Positions 24,170 to 34,493 of a stretch of DNA of 36,209 nt are shown here, one piece after another. The position numbers were made by a program, and so were the translations under genes. The stretch covers positions 1-36,209 of the forward strand of contig JAGBSG010000081.1 of NCBI GenBank assembly GCA_017632035.1. Direction: 5' to 3'. Within the stretch, counting starts at the first letter, position 1. The number at the start of each line of letters is the position of its first letter. Source of the DNA: Oscillospiraceae bacterium (lineage in GTDB: Bacteria; Bacillota; Clostridia; Oscillospirales; Oscillospiraceae). The notes beneath the pieces are model-generated. The model worked only from the letters and a program-made list of their open reading frames with translations, made no database searches and was not told where the DNA came from.

Positions 24170-25123
24170 TTATACCTCTTCACATATAAAGGAGGCCTCC
24201 GGCCCGAAAAATTCTCCCAATGCATCCAGATACAGCGCTGGTGCCACCGCGTAGCTCAGCCCGTGGCCTGCGCCGGGAACTGTGACGATCTGCTTTCGGG
24301 ATGTACAGGCATCATAGACCTGCCGGCTCATATCACAGGGGACGAAAGCATCATCCTCTCCGTGATAAAAGATCACCGGTACCTTACAGTTCTTCACTGC
24401 CTCCAGGGGAGAATAGGCCTCCAGATCAAAACCGCCATAGATCCTTGCTCCCAGCTTTACAAAGGGGTAACTCAGCTCCACCGGAAGGCCCATCTGGCCA
24501 ATCACTTTTTTGATAATGGCCTTGGGGCTGCTGTAGCCGCAGTCTGCCAGAACACCGATCACATTTTCCGGCAGCTCTCTTCCGGCTGCCATCAGTACAG
24601 TAGCCGCGCCCATGGAAATGCCGGTGAGGATGATCTTCACATCCGGACCAAAGTACTGCAGCATGAATTCGATCCAGCTCAGGCAGTCTCTATGCTCCCG
24701 GATGCCAAAGGTGATGACCCTTCCCTGAGAGTTTCCGCAGCAGCGCTGGTCTGCCAGCAGCACCGACCGGCCCATGGCAAAACCGCGCTGAACACCGCCG
24801 GGAAGATCCTTCTCCGCGTTGCCCCGGTAGCCGTGAAACATCAGCTCGATGGGGGCGCCGGGAGCATACTCATAGAATTTACCTGTCAGGATCAGCCCGT
24901 CATAGGCCACGATCTGCACATCCTCGTGGGGTATGGCCCGAACCTCCCGGGTCCAGTTTTCCATCTTCTCCCGGTAGGGCTCGTAGATCTCACCCTCGGG
25001 AATGGGTATCTCATCTTCAGAAGCAGGCTTTTGCTTTTTTTGATAGAACGCCATGTGAAAGCAGATAAACGAGATCAGAAGGATCAGCAAAGCGATCGCC
25101 GCCAGGATCCATAAAGCGACCAT
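24170..25123 (-). CDS. Membrane-anchored alpha/beta hydrolase
   Basis: 317 residues: one N-terminal membrane helix (about 5-27) with a short positive tail, then an alpha/beta-hydrolase fold. Seen: the oxyanion-side MFHGYRGNAEKD, ADQRCCGNSQG, the nucleophile serine in LTGISMGAATVLMA, the acid in YHGEDDAFVP, and the catalytic histidine in PGAGHGLSY. It resembles uncharacterised Firmicutes serine hydrolases of the YqkD type. GGAG precedes the ATG. The gene is 45 bases after the second chromate-family gene and is probably co-transcribed with the Crp operon. Substrate unknown. Confidence 0.88.
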   Translation of the reverse strand: MVALWILAAIALLILLISFICFHMAFYQKKQKPASEDEIPIPEGEIYEPYREKMENWTREVRAIPHEDVQIVAYDGLILTGKFYEYAPGAPIELMFHGYRGNAEKDLPGGVQRGFAMGRSVLLADQRCCGNSQGRVITFGIREHRDCLSWIEFMLQYFGPDVKIILTGISMGAATVLMAAGRELPENVIGVLADCGYSSPKAIIKKVIGQMGLPVELSYPFVKLGARIYGGFDLEAYSPLEAVKNCKVPVIFYHGEDDAFVPCDMSRQVYDACTSRKQIVTVPGAGHGLSYAVAPALYLDALGEFFGPEASFICEEV

Positions 25124-25168
25124 ATCATCATCTCCAAAGAAGGTATTGCCCCCGCTACAGCATTTTTG

Positions 25169-25726
25169 TCAGTATACGAAAAGGCCCAGCAGGGCGGAAA
25201 GTACGATCAGCATGATGGGGGAAAGCTTTTTCTTTCTCCAGGCTTTGCAGCCGATCATGGCGGCGGTCAGTGCCGCGACGATGATTACCGCGGAAACATC
25301 TACCGCAAGATCGCCGGCCATGGGCACGCAGCTTTGGAAGGTCATATACGCGCCAGTTGCCAGGATGATGCCGATGACGCAGGGCACCAGACCCTTCAGC
25401 ACGGCCTGGACATACTTGTTTTCCAGAGCGTTCTTCAGCAGGGTCACTACCAGCAAAATGACGAGAAAGGCGGGCAGGGCTACGGTGACTGTAGCCAAAG
25501 CCGCACCCAGAATGCCTGCCTGGCTGGCGCCCACATAGGTAGCCAGATTGATCATAATAGGGCCGGGGGTGCTTTCGCTGATGGCGATCATATGCGTCAG
25601 CATTTCATCGCTCAGCCAGCCGTATTCCTGCACGATATCCCGGATCAGGGGAATGGCGCTGTAAGCGCCGCCGAAGGAGAAGAGGCCCACCTTCAAAAAG
25701 CCCAGAAACAGCTGCAGATAGATCAT
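25169..25726 (-). CDS. Chromate-family (CHR) transporter, half-size protein 2
   Basis: 185 residues with about six membrane helices. N-terminal FLKVGLFSFGGAYSAIPLIRD and SESTPGPIMINLATYVG are the CHR signatures. Half-size CHR proteins occur as adjacent pairs whose members insert with opposite topology; the partner lies directly upstream with a four-base ATGA overlap. Some CHR pairs export chromate, but many have no known substrate. Confidence 0.9.
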   Translation of the reverse strand: MIYLQLFLGFLKVGLFSFGGAYSAIPLIRDIVQEYGWLSDEMLTHMIAISESTPGPIMINLATYVGASQAGILGAALATVTVALPAFLVILLVVTLLKNALENKYVQAVLKGLVPCVIGIILATGAYMTFQSCVPMAGDLAVDVSAVIIVAALTAAMIGCKAWRKKKLSPIMLIVLSALLGLFVY

Positions 25727-26307
25727 GCTGCCTCACCGCCTTTCCGCTTGTCCCCGATCAGGAAAATCGCCAGACTGACCGCGCCCGCCAAAAGCATCAG
25801 CACGATGGAAGAAATATTCCACGAGAAAATATTGATCAGCAGCATGGCGCAAAAGGCACAGGCGGCAATAATCCGCGCCCGGATGCCCCGGTCCATTTTC
25901 TTAAGCATATTCGTACCCACGCTGAGGATCAGCAGACTGACACCGGCCTTGATACCCTTAAAGGCCTTGGCAACAAGGGCAATCTCCAGAAAATTATCCA
26001 GAAGTGTGGCAATCGCATAAATAATAATAAACGAGGGCAGGATCACACCCAAAGTTGCCGCAACAGCGCCGGCCACACCCGCCACCCGATGGCCTGTAAA
26101 TGTCGCGCAGTTGATGGCCACCGGACCGGGGGTGGATTCGGCGATAACAGTAACATACATCATCTCGTCGTGGGTGATCCATTTTTTCTTCTCGGAGCAG
26201 TTGTCCTCGATCACCGACAGCATAGCATAGCCGCCGCCGAAGGTGAACAGACCGATCTTAAAGAATGTAAGAAAAAGCTCTCCCAGCTTTTTCAGCTTAT
26301 TACCCAT
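25723..26307 (-). CDS. Chromate-family (CHR) transporter, half-size protein 1
   Basis: 194 residues, partner of the gene that follows. Seen: FFKIGLFTFGGGYAML, AESTPGPVAINCATFTGHR and five or six membrane helices. I start at the ATG at 26307: GGAGG lies nine bases upstream, and the ATG overlaps the last codons of the Crp-family gene (eight bases). The upstream in-frame extension lies wholly inside that gene. Position after a Crp/Fnr regulator suggests it is switched on by a redox or other cytosolic signal. Confidence 0.9.
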   Translation of the reverse strand: MGNKLKKLGELFLTFFKIGLFTFGGGYAMLSVIEDNCSEKKKWITHDEMMYVTVIAESTPGPVAINCATFTGHRVAGVAGAVAATLGVILPSFIIIYAIATLLDNFLEIALVAKAFKGIKAGVSLLILSVGTNMLKKMDRGIRARIIAACAFCAMLLINIFSWNISSIVLMLLAGAVSLAIFLIGDKRKGGEAA

Positions 26308-26959
26308 TTTGCAGTTCCTCCAGTTTCTCTTCATCCGCAATTTCTACAACACCCCGGGTCAGACGCACCATGCCCTCGTTTTGGAAATACCGAAGCATCC
26401 GGGTGACCACCTCCCGGTGGGTTCCCAGGTGGTTGGCAATGGCCTCGTGGGTGATCTTCAGCTGATTCGTTCCCTCGATCACAGCTTCTTCCAGCAGAAA
26501 GGCTGCAACACGCTTATCCATACTCTTCCACAGGATCTGCTCAATGCGCCACATGACCTCGGAAAACCGGGTGGCCATGATCTCATTGGTATAATTCGCC
26601 ACTGGGGCAGATTCCTCCATCAGCTGTCTGTATACCTCCACCGGGATGACCCAAAGCTCCGTATCCTTTTCTGCCTGGATGGTCACCTCAAATTGGATGG
26701 AGCGCATCATACAGGAAGCAGAGAACAGGCACAGATCCCGGTCAAACAGCCGGTACACCGTGACCTCCCGCCCCTCTTCTGAGAGGATGTAGGCCCGGAG
26801 CTGCCCGGACTTCACCAGAAACAGCCCAGTGCAGTCCATACTGCCATTGTGAAGCACTGTTCCCTTTTTCACCGTGCGATGGATCAGCGCTTCGGAAACA
26901 GCGCTCTGCTGCGCTGCCGTCAGCTTCTGCCAGATGGGAAAGTAGCCGGAAAATTCCAC
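26300..26959 (-). CDS. Crp/Fnr-family transcriptional regulator
   Basis: 219 residues: cyclic-nucleotide-binding-like barrel (about 15-120), long dimer helix (about 125-150), and a winged helix-turn-helix (about 165-210) with ITHEAIANHLGTHREVVTRMLRYFQ. There is no N-terminal cysteine cluster as in Fnr; Cys residues at DLCLF and SASCMM lie inside the barrel. I use the GTG at 26959, which has AGGAGG eight bases upstream; the ATG at 26966 is in another frame and sits on the ribosome site. First gene of an operon with the CHR pair and the hydrolase. Effector unknown. Confidence 0.92.
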   Translation of the reverse strand: MEFSGYFPIWQKLTAAQQSAVSEALIHRTVKKGTVLHNGSMDCTGLFLVKSGQLRAYILSEEGREVTVYRLFDRDLCLFSASCMMRSIQFEVTIQAEKDTELWVIPVEVYRQLMEESAPVANYTNEIMATRFSEVMWRIEQILWKSMDKRVAAFLLEEAVIEGTNQLKITHEAIANHLGTHREVVTRMLRYFQNEGMVRLTRGVVEIADEEKLEELQNG

Positions 26960-26989
26960 GGAACATGCCTCCTATTCTTGGATATTCAC

Positions 26990-27018
26990 AGTATACGAAG
27001 TTTCCTAACCCCTGTCAA
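26990..27018 (-). promoter_or_regulatory. Promoter of the Crp-CHR operon
   Basis: TTGACA (27013-27018) and TATACT (26990-26995) on the minus strand, 17-base spacer, about 30 bases before the GTG start. Confidence 0.85.
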
Positions 27019-27042
27019 TTCTTTTGTTCCCATAGATTTCTA

Positions 27043-27090
27043 AGCAGAGGGGATTCGAACCACAATAACCCCCTCGGCTCTTTTTGCCGC
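27043..27090. other. Hairpin with a tRNA T-arm-like sequence
   Basis: On the minus strand GAGGGG pairs with CCCCTC around a 17-18-base loop that holds GTGGTTCGAATC, the T-loop motif of tRNAs. The rest of a tRNA is absent. On the plus strand the stem is followed by GGCTCTTTTTGCC. It could be a tRNA fragment left by an insertion, or a chance terminator-like hairpin between divergent promoters. Confidence 0.4.
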
Positions 27091-27138
27091 AGTCTTGGGC
27101 GGGTCCTTATTTTTCTGCCGGAAATGCTACGAAAATTG

Positions 27139-27167
27139 TTGACTTGTCCGGGTTTATCGATTAAAAT
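27139..27167 (+). promoter_or_regulatory. Promoter of the amino-acid permease
   Basis: TTGACT (27139-27144) and TAAAAT (27162-27167), 17-base spacer, about 30 bases upstream of the ATG. Confidence 0.8.
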
Positions 27168-27198
27168 AAAGAAGATTTTATAAAAAGGAGTAATATGT

Positions 27199-28605
27199 AT
27201 GAACAACACCTTGGAACGGAAGTACGGTCTGTTCACCGCGATCTGCATGGTCGTTGGTATCGTGATCGGTTCCGGCGTTTTCTTTAAGGCACAGACTGTG
27301 CTGCAGAAGACCGGCGGCGATATGCCCCTGGGCATTATTGCCTGGATCATTGGCGGCGCCATTATGCTGGTATGCCTTCTGGCCTTTTCCTTCATGGGCC
27401 AGAAATACGAGAAGGTCAACGGCATTGTGGACTATTCTGAGGCCACTGTAGGCCCCAACTATGGCTACATGATGGGCTGGTTTACAAGCACCATTTATTA
27501 TCCTGCCATGACCTCTGCTCTGGCCTGGCTGACTGCCCGTTACCTGCTGGTTTTCCTCACCGCCTCCGGTATGCCCCTGACCGACGGCAGCAATCCTGTG
27601 ACCGGTCCTGAATGCATGGTACTGGCGCTGTTCTTCATGGCCTTCTCCTATGCAGTCAACACCCTGTCTCCCAAGCTGGCCGGCAAGTTCCAGACCAGCA
27701 CCACCGTGATCAAGCTGATCCCCCTGGGCCTGATGGCTGTGGTTGGCATTATCTACGGTATTGCCAGCGGTACTCTGACCCAGAACTTCGTTACCAAGGT
27801 TGCTGTGGACGGTGTTTCCTCCAGCCCTCTGTTTGCGGCTGTGTGCGCCACCTCCTTTGCCTATGAAGGCTGGATCATCGCAACTGCCATCAACTCCGAG
27901 CTGAAGGATTCCAAAAAGAATCTGCCTAAGGCCCTGACCCTTGGCGGCATTATTATTGTTGCCGTGTACATTCTCTACTACCTGGGTGTGGCCGGCGGTG
28001 CTTCCAATGCTGACCTGATCGGCACTGGCGCCCAGGTTGCCTTCATCAACATCTTTGGCAATGTGCTGGGCAATATTCTGAACCTGTTTATCGCGATCTC
28101 CTGCTTCGGTACGCTCAATGGTCTGATGCTGGGCTGCTGCCGCGGTATGTATTCCGTGGCTGCCCGGGGCAGAGGTCCTGCACCCAAGATACTTGGCAAG
28201 GTAGATGAAGCCACCGGTATGCCCAGCAGCTCCTGCGTCTTCGCTCTGCTTGTCACCGCTGCATGGCTGGTGTACTTCTATTTTGCTAACCTGTGGTCCT
28301 TCAGTGCAGGGGGCGAGACCGTTTCTCTGGCCGGCAAGCCCTTTGCCTTCGATTCCACCGAGCTGCCCATCATCACCATCTACCTGATGTATCTGCCCAT
28401 CTTCTTCCAGTGGATCCGCAAGGAAAAGGATCAGTCCCCGATGCGCCGCTTTGTCATGCCTATCCTTGCCATGTGCGGCTCTGCCTTCATGGTCGTAGCC
28501 TGTATCTTCAGCCACCGCATGGCCTGCCTGTGGTATGTGATCCTCTTTGCCGTGATCATGCTCATCGGCTGGCTGCTGGATAAGCCCAACCGCAAGGCCC
28601 TTTGA
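27199..28605 (+). CDS. APC-family amino-acid permease
   Basis: 468 residues with about 12 membrane helices. Seen: the TM1 signature VVGIVIGSGVFFKAQTVL with the unwound GSG ligand site, AWIIGGAIMLV, and FAYEGWIIATAINSELKDSKKNLPKAL in the TM6-7 region. Typical of amino-acid/polyamine carriers of the plasma membrane. AAGGAG lies eight bases before this ATG; another ATG four bases earlier is out of frame. Monocistronic, with its own promoter and terminator. The amino acid carried cannot be told from sequence. Confidence 0.93.
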   Translation: MNNTLERKYGLFTAICMVVGIVIGSGVFFKAQTVLQKTGGDMPLGIIAWIIGGAIMLVCLLAFSFMGQKYEKVNGIVDYSEATVGPNYGYMMGWFTSTIYYPAMTSALAWLTARYLLVFLTASGMPLTDGSNPVTGPECMVLALFFMAFSYAVNTLSPKLAGKFQTSTTVIKLIPLGLMAVVGIIYGIASGTLTQNFVTKVAVDGVSSSPLFAAVCATSFAYEGWIIATAINSELKDSKKNLPKALTLGGIIIVAVYILYYLGVAGGASNADLIGTGAQVAFINIFGNVLGNILNLFIAISCFGTLNGLMLGCCRGMYSVAARGRGPAPKILGKVDEATGMPSSSCVFALLVTAAWLVYFYFANLWSFSAGGETVSLAGKPFAFDSTELPIITIYLMYLPIFFQWIRKEKDQSPMRRFVMPILAMCGSAFMVVACIFSHRMACLWYVILFAVIMLIGWLLDKPNRKAL

Positions 28606-28637
28606 TTCCAAAAAGGATCAACCGTTACAGTAATTAT

Positions 28638-28671
28638 AAAATTCCCTGTCCGTTTTTGGACAGGGAATTTT
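28638..28671 (+). terminator. Intrinsic terminator of the permease gene
   Basis: AAAATTCCCTGTCC pairs with GGACAGGGAATTTT across GTTTTT, 33 bases after the stop codon. Confidence 0.9.
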
Positions 28672-28686
28672 GCGCTTTGAGGTGAT

Positions 28687-28715
28687 AAGGGCACAGGCGA
28701 GCCGCCTGTGCCCTT
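28687..28715 (-). terminator. Hairpin after the amidase gene
   Basis: A 13-base-pair stem (AAGGGCACAGGCG and its complement), nine bases past the amidase stop. No good T tract on the minus strand, so terminator function is likely but weakly supported. Confidence 0.55.
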
Positions 28716-28723
28716 GCTTTAGT

Positions 28724-30718
28724 TTATTGCGTCAGGCCATTCATTTCCAGGAAGTAGTTGACCACGCCCTGGGTCAGGGCCTTGGCCTTTTCCTGCATAA
28801 CACTGTCCTTCAGCATTTGCTCCAGCTCTGTGACGCTGGACATATAGCCGTTCTCCGTCAGCACGATGGGACAGGTGGTCTGGCGGGATACATAGTAGTA
28901 GAACCACATGACATAGGCAGATCGGTAAAGCTTGGAGGCAGCCACTGCCTCGTGGATATGATCGGCAGCAGGTTGGGTGAAGATCGTAAAATAACCGGTC
29001 TCATAGCCGTAAAGGGATTTGTTGGAATTGGAATTGTGGTGGATACACAGGCAGTAGTCCGGCGCCTGCTCACGCAGGAACTGAATACGCTCGCGCTGGG
29101 TGGTGGTATCCTCCATAGTAGTGCGGTTCATAATGACCGTAGCCCCGATGCTTTCCAGCTCCTTGCGGACATAGTTGGAAAGGATCAGATTCCGCTCGGA
29201 CTCGGTCCAGCCCACACCATTGCTGTCTCTGCCCAGAGCACCGATGTCGCCGCCGCCGTGGCCCACATCCAGCATGATGCGCACGCCGGTCAGGTCCGCG
29301 CCATAGGCATTGTCTGCCTTGGTGACCTTGACAGGATTCAGGAAACGGAAGCACAGCTGGCCCTGGTCATTGTAGTAGGCATCCCAGCCATAGAAGCCGC
29401 CTGCTTCCTTCAGGTACAGGCGCAGAGTGCAGTCAGCCTCGTTCTGCGTCAGCTCTGCCTTGGTGAACAAGGGATTTTCCAACGGGATCGTCACAGAGCC
29501 GGTTACCTTCGTAGCGTAGCAGAAACGGATGTCAATATAGCCGGCATCAAAATTATCTACTCTATAATCCCGGTGGGAGGCATTTTTATAATCCTGAGGC
29601 TCATGGTTCAGGAAGAAGGGCGCTTTCCACAGAGTGTCCAGTGTCAGGTAAGTATGATGTCCCTCTACAGTTATAGGATTAAAAACGATTTCGTTGTGGT
29701 CAGGCAGAAGGCCAGTATAGCAATCCACGACCATGGACTGGGTGGGGTTGGGCGTGTTCTTGGTCTTGCGGTACACCCGAACGCCGCAGCGCAGCAGCAT
29801 ATATTCCTTTTCGCCTGTGGAATCGTATACCACATTCTGAGAGGCATAGTCCACTGTGCCCTTGGGCAGATAGTTGTAGGTAGGATTGGATTTGTCGTCG
29901 CTGGTTTTTCCGTTGAAGGTCTCCACATTGCCGTCTATGACCTCCACGATGTAGCCGGAACCAACATTGATATAGCCCTCACCCTTTGGCGTGGAGTTGG
30001 GATCGGAAGTTTTTACCGGCACCTTGGCGGCACAGGAGATCTTGCCGGAGGTGTAGGTCTCGGTGGTGTCCTCGCAGGTGATGGTATAGGTAATGTTACC
30101 AAGGTCCTGCTGCTCTGTGTTGTTGCTGGGCATATCAAAGAACCCGGTGTACAGGTGGAATCCTTCTTTCGCGCCGGAGCCCAGCTGGTCTACCGTAAGA
30201 TGCAAGGTCTTTTTCTCTTCCCGGAAGGTGGCGGTAACGGTGCTGCCTGCCCGGGCAGAGACACCCATGTACATCCGGGCACCGCTGTGGTAGGTGGTGT
30301 CCTGGGCCTGGGAGAAGAACTCGGTGGCGTAGCGGTATTCGATCCGGTAGGTCAGGGTCTGGTCCTGATGGACTACAGTGATCTCATTGTTGCCTATTTC
30401 CAGAGGCGCTTCATAAGTAAAGCCGCCGTCGCTTTCCCGCGGTATCTCCGTACCGTTAATAGTCAGGGGGAATCTCAAATCAGACAGGCCCTGGAAGTTC
30501 ACGACCTTGTCCATGGTCATAAACTGATTTTCCGCGGGCAGCATGACTGTAAGGGGAATGGGCGGTTCAGGCTTCGGAGGATCTGAGGCAGGAGGCTCCG
30601 AGGTTTCTGGGACAGTGGTGTCCTGGACAGTCTGCCCAGCACAGCCAGCCAGCATGGAAAACACCAGAATGCAGCTAAGCAGAATGCAGATCATCTGCTG
30701 AAAGGTTTTACGTATCAT
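28724..30718 (-). CDS. Lipoprotein N-acetylmuramoyl-L-alanine amidase (Amidase_3)
   Basis: Cell-wall hydrolase that cuts the bond between N-acetylmuramic acid and the stem peptide outside the membrane. 664 residues. A lipoprotein signal ends in LAGC near residue 26, then a Pro-rich linker, a ~380-residue beta-rich region with no family I recognise, and a C-terminal Amidase_3 domain (about 475-660). Zinc and catalytic residues are visible: DVGHGG, the glutamate in TESERN, the histidine in CIHHNSN, and the glutamate in LTENGYMS. GGAGG precedes the ATG. It is divergent from secA and has its own promoter. The large middle region probably binds wall or docks a partner. Confidence 0.93.
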   Translation of the reverse strand: MIRKTFQQMICILLSCILVFSMLAGCAGQTVQDTTVPETSEPPASDPPKPEPPIPLTVMLPAENQFMTMDKVVNFQGLSDLRFPLTINGTEIPRESDGGFTYEAPLEIGNNEITVVHQDQTLTYRIEYRYATEFFSQAQDTTYHSGARMYMGVSARAGSTVTATFREEKKTLHLTVDQLGSGAKEGFHLYTGFFDMPSNNTEQQDLGNITYTITCEDTTETYTSGKISCAAKVPVKTSDPNSTPKGEGYINVGSGYIVEVIDGNVETFNGKTSDDKSNPTYNYLPKGTVDYASQNVVYDSTGEKEYMLLRCGVRVYRKTKNTPNPTQSMVVDCYTGLLPDHNEIVFNPITVEGHHTYLTLDTLWKAPFFLNHEPQDYKNASHRDYRVDNFDAGYIDIRFCYATKVTGSVTIPLENPLFTKAELTQNEADCTLRLYLKEAGGFYGWDAYYNDQGQLCFRFLNPVKVTKADNAYGADLTGVRIMLDVGHGGGDIGALGRDSNGVGWTESERNLILSNYVRKELESIGATVIMNRTTMEDTTTQRERIQFLREQAPDYCLCIHHNSNSNKSLYGYETGYFTIFTQPAADHIHEAVAASKLYRSAYVMWFYYYVSRQTTCPIVLTENGYMSSVTELEQMLKDSVMQEKAKALTQGVVNYFLEMNGLTQ

Positions 30719-30753
30719 ACTATTCCTCCTGGGGCTATACCAAATGTATTCTA

Positions 30754-30782
30754 TTTATAGCACATCCTGCCGGAAGATGCAA
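30754..30782 (-). promoter_or_regulatory. Promoter of the amidase gene
   Basis: TTGCAT (30777-30782) and TATAAA (30754-30759) on the minus strand, 17-base spacer, with TG one base upstream of the -10 box. Confidence 0.75.
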
Positions 30783-30875
30783 AGGTTTTTGTCGGATTTT
30801 GGTTTTTAGAAAAAAGTTTTGTTATCAGGGAAGGGGAATTCACAAATTCTTCTATTATTTTTCTCCAACCTGTGC

Positions 30876-30881
30876 TATAAT
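30876..30881 (+). promoter_or_regulatory. Extended -10 promoter of secA
   Basis: TGCTATAAT gives a consensus -10 box with the TGn extension; the expected -35 position (30853-30858, TATTAT) is poor. A second TATAAT-like element (30885-30890) follows immediately. About 45 bases upstream of the ATG. Confidence 0.65.
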
Positions 30882-30929
30882 GCGTATAATTGGTTTGGTA
30901 TTGCCATTTCGAAAGTAAGGAGAACCAAC

Positions 30930-33680
<2,751 letters not shown>

Positions 33681-33689
33681 GGACCGGAT

Positions 33690-34493
33690 ATGGCTGTTAT
33701 CCTGAAAAAGGACGGGTCTTTGGAATACCTGACCGCCCAAGGGATCTGCGTGCCCCATTGCTTCACCACCCGGCTGGGCGGTGTCAGTCAGGGATATCTG
33801 GCAGCCATGAATATTGGGGTGCACAGGGGAGACGATCCGGCCAATGTGGCCCGCAATTATGAGATCCTGGCACAGGCCCTCGGTTTTTCTGTGAACCGCT
33901 TGGTACTGACCCGTCATATCCATTCGGCCATCGTTCGCAAGGTAGGCTCAGCCGATGGCGGCAAGGGACTGCGCCATGATGTATACCCCGAATGCGACGC
34001 CTTGATCACCAACGAACCGGGCACAGCCCTGGCGGTCTTCACCGCTGACTGTACGCCGATCCTGCTCCACGACCCCATAACAGGTGCTGTGGGCGCAGTC
34101 CACGCAGGCTGGCGGGGCACTGCCGCCGGCATTGCGGCGAAAACCGTGGAAGCTATGGTTGCAAGCTATGGCTGCCGAGCGGAAAATATCCGCGCTGCCA
34201 TTGGGCCCAATATCGCCCAGTGTTGCTTTGAAACCGACGCAGATGTGCCCCAGGCCATGATAAAGGCGCTGGGCGCAGCAGCCCAAGCCCACATCCGGGA
34301 AGAAAACCGCAAGTATTATGTAAACCTAAAAGAGATAAACGCCCTGTTTTTACGGCAAGCCGGCGTAACACAGCTGGAGATCAGTCCTCTGTGCACCGCC
34401 TGCCGCCAGGACCTGTTTTGGTCGCACCGGCGCATGGGTGACCGCCGGGGCTCTCAGGGTGCAATCATTGTGTGTAAGGAGGAACAGCCATGA
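33690..34493 (+). CDS. pgeF: Peptidoglycan editing factor (YfiH/YlmD, laccase-like fold)
   Basis: 267 residues of the family once called multicopper polyphenol oxidase; in E. coli the homolog removes wrongly inserted residues from peptidoglycan precursors, and other members act as purine nucleosidases. Seen: FTTRLGGVSQGYLAAMNIG, LTRHIHSA, the metal residues in FTADCTPILL and AVHAGWRGTAAGI, IGPNIAQCCFE, and CTACRQDLFWSHRR. Only nine bases after secA, the GAGG of the ribosome site overlapping the secA stop. Its stop overlaps the next gene's ATG. Confidence 0.94.
   Translation: MAVILKKDGSLEYLTAQGICVPHCFTTRLGGVSQGYLAAMNIGVHRGDDPANVARNYEILAQALGFSVNRLVLTRHIHSAIVRKVGSADGGKGLRHDVYPECDALITNEPGTALAVFTADCTPILLHDPITGAVGAVHAGWRGTAAGIAAKTVEAMVASYGCRAENIRAAIGPNIAQCCFETDADVPQAMIKALGAAAQAHIREENRKYYVNLKEINALFLRQAGVTQLEISPLCTACRQDLFWSHRRMGDRRGSQGAIIVCKEEQP

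Noticed and set aside
26742..26966. A small gene starting at the ATG at 26966
   Set aside because: Out of frame within the Crp-family gene, and the ATG is too close to the AGGAGG; the GTG at 26959 is properly spaced.
27045..27075. A tRNA gene
   Set aside because: Only a T-loop-like segment is present; acceptor, D and anticodon arms are missing.
30819..30929. A 37-residue N-terminal extension of SecA
   Set aside because: It includes the promoter, has no ribosome site, and the ATG at 30930 begins the standard SecA N-terminus behind AAGGAG.
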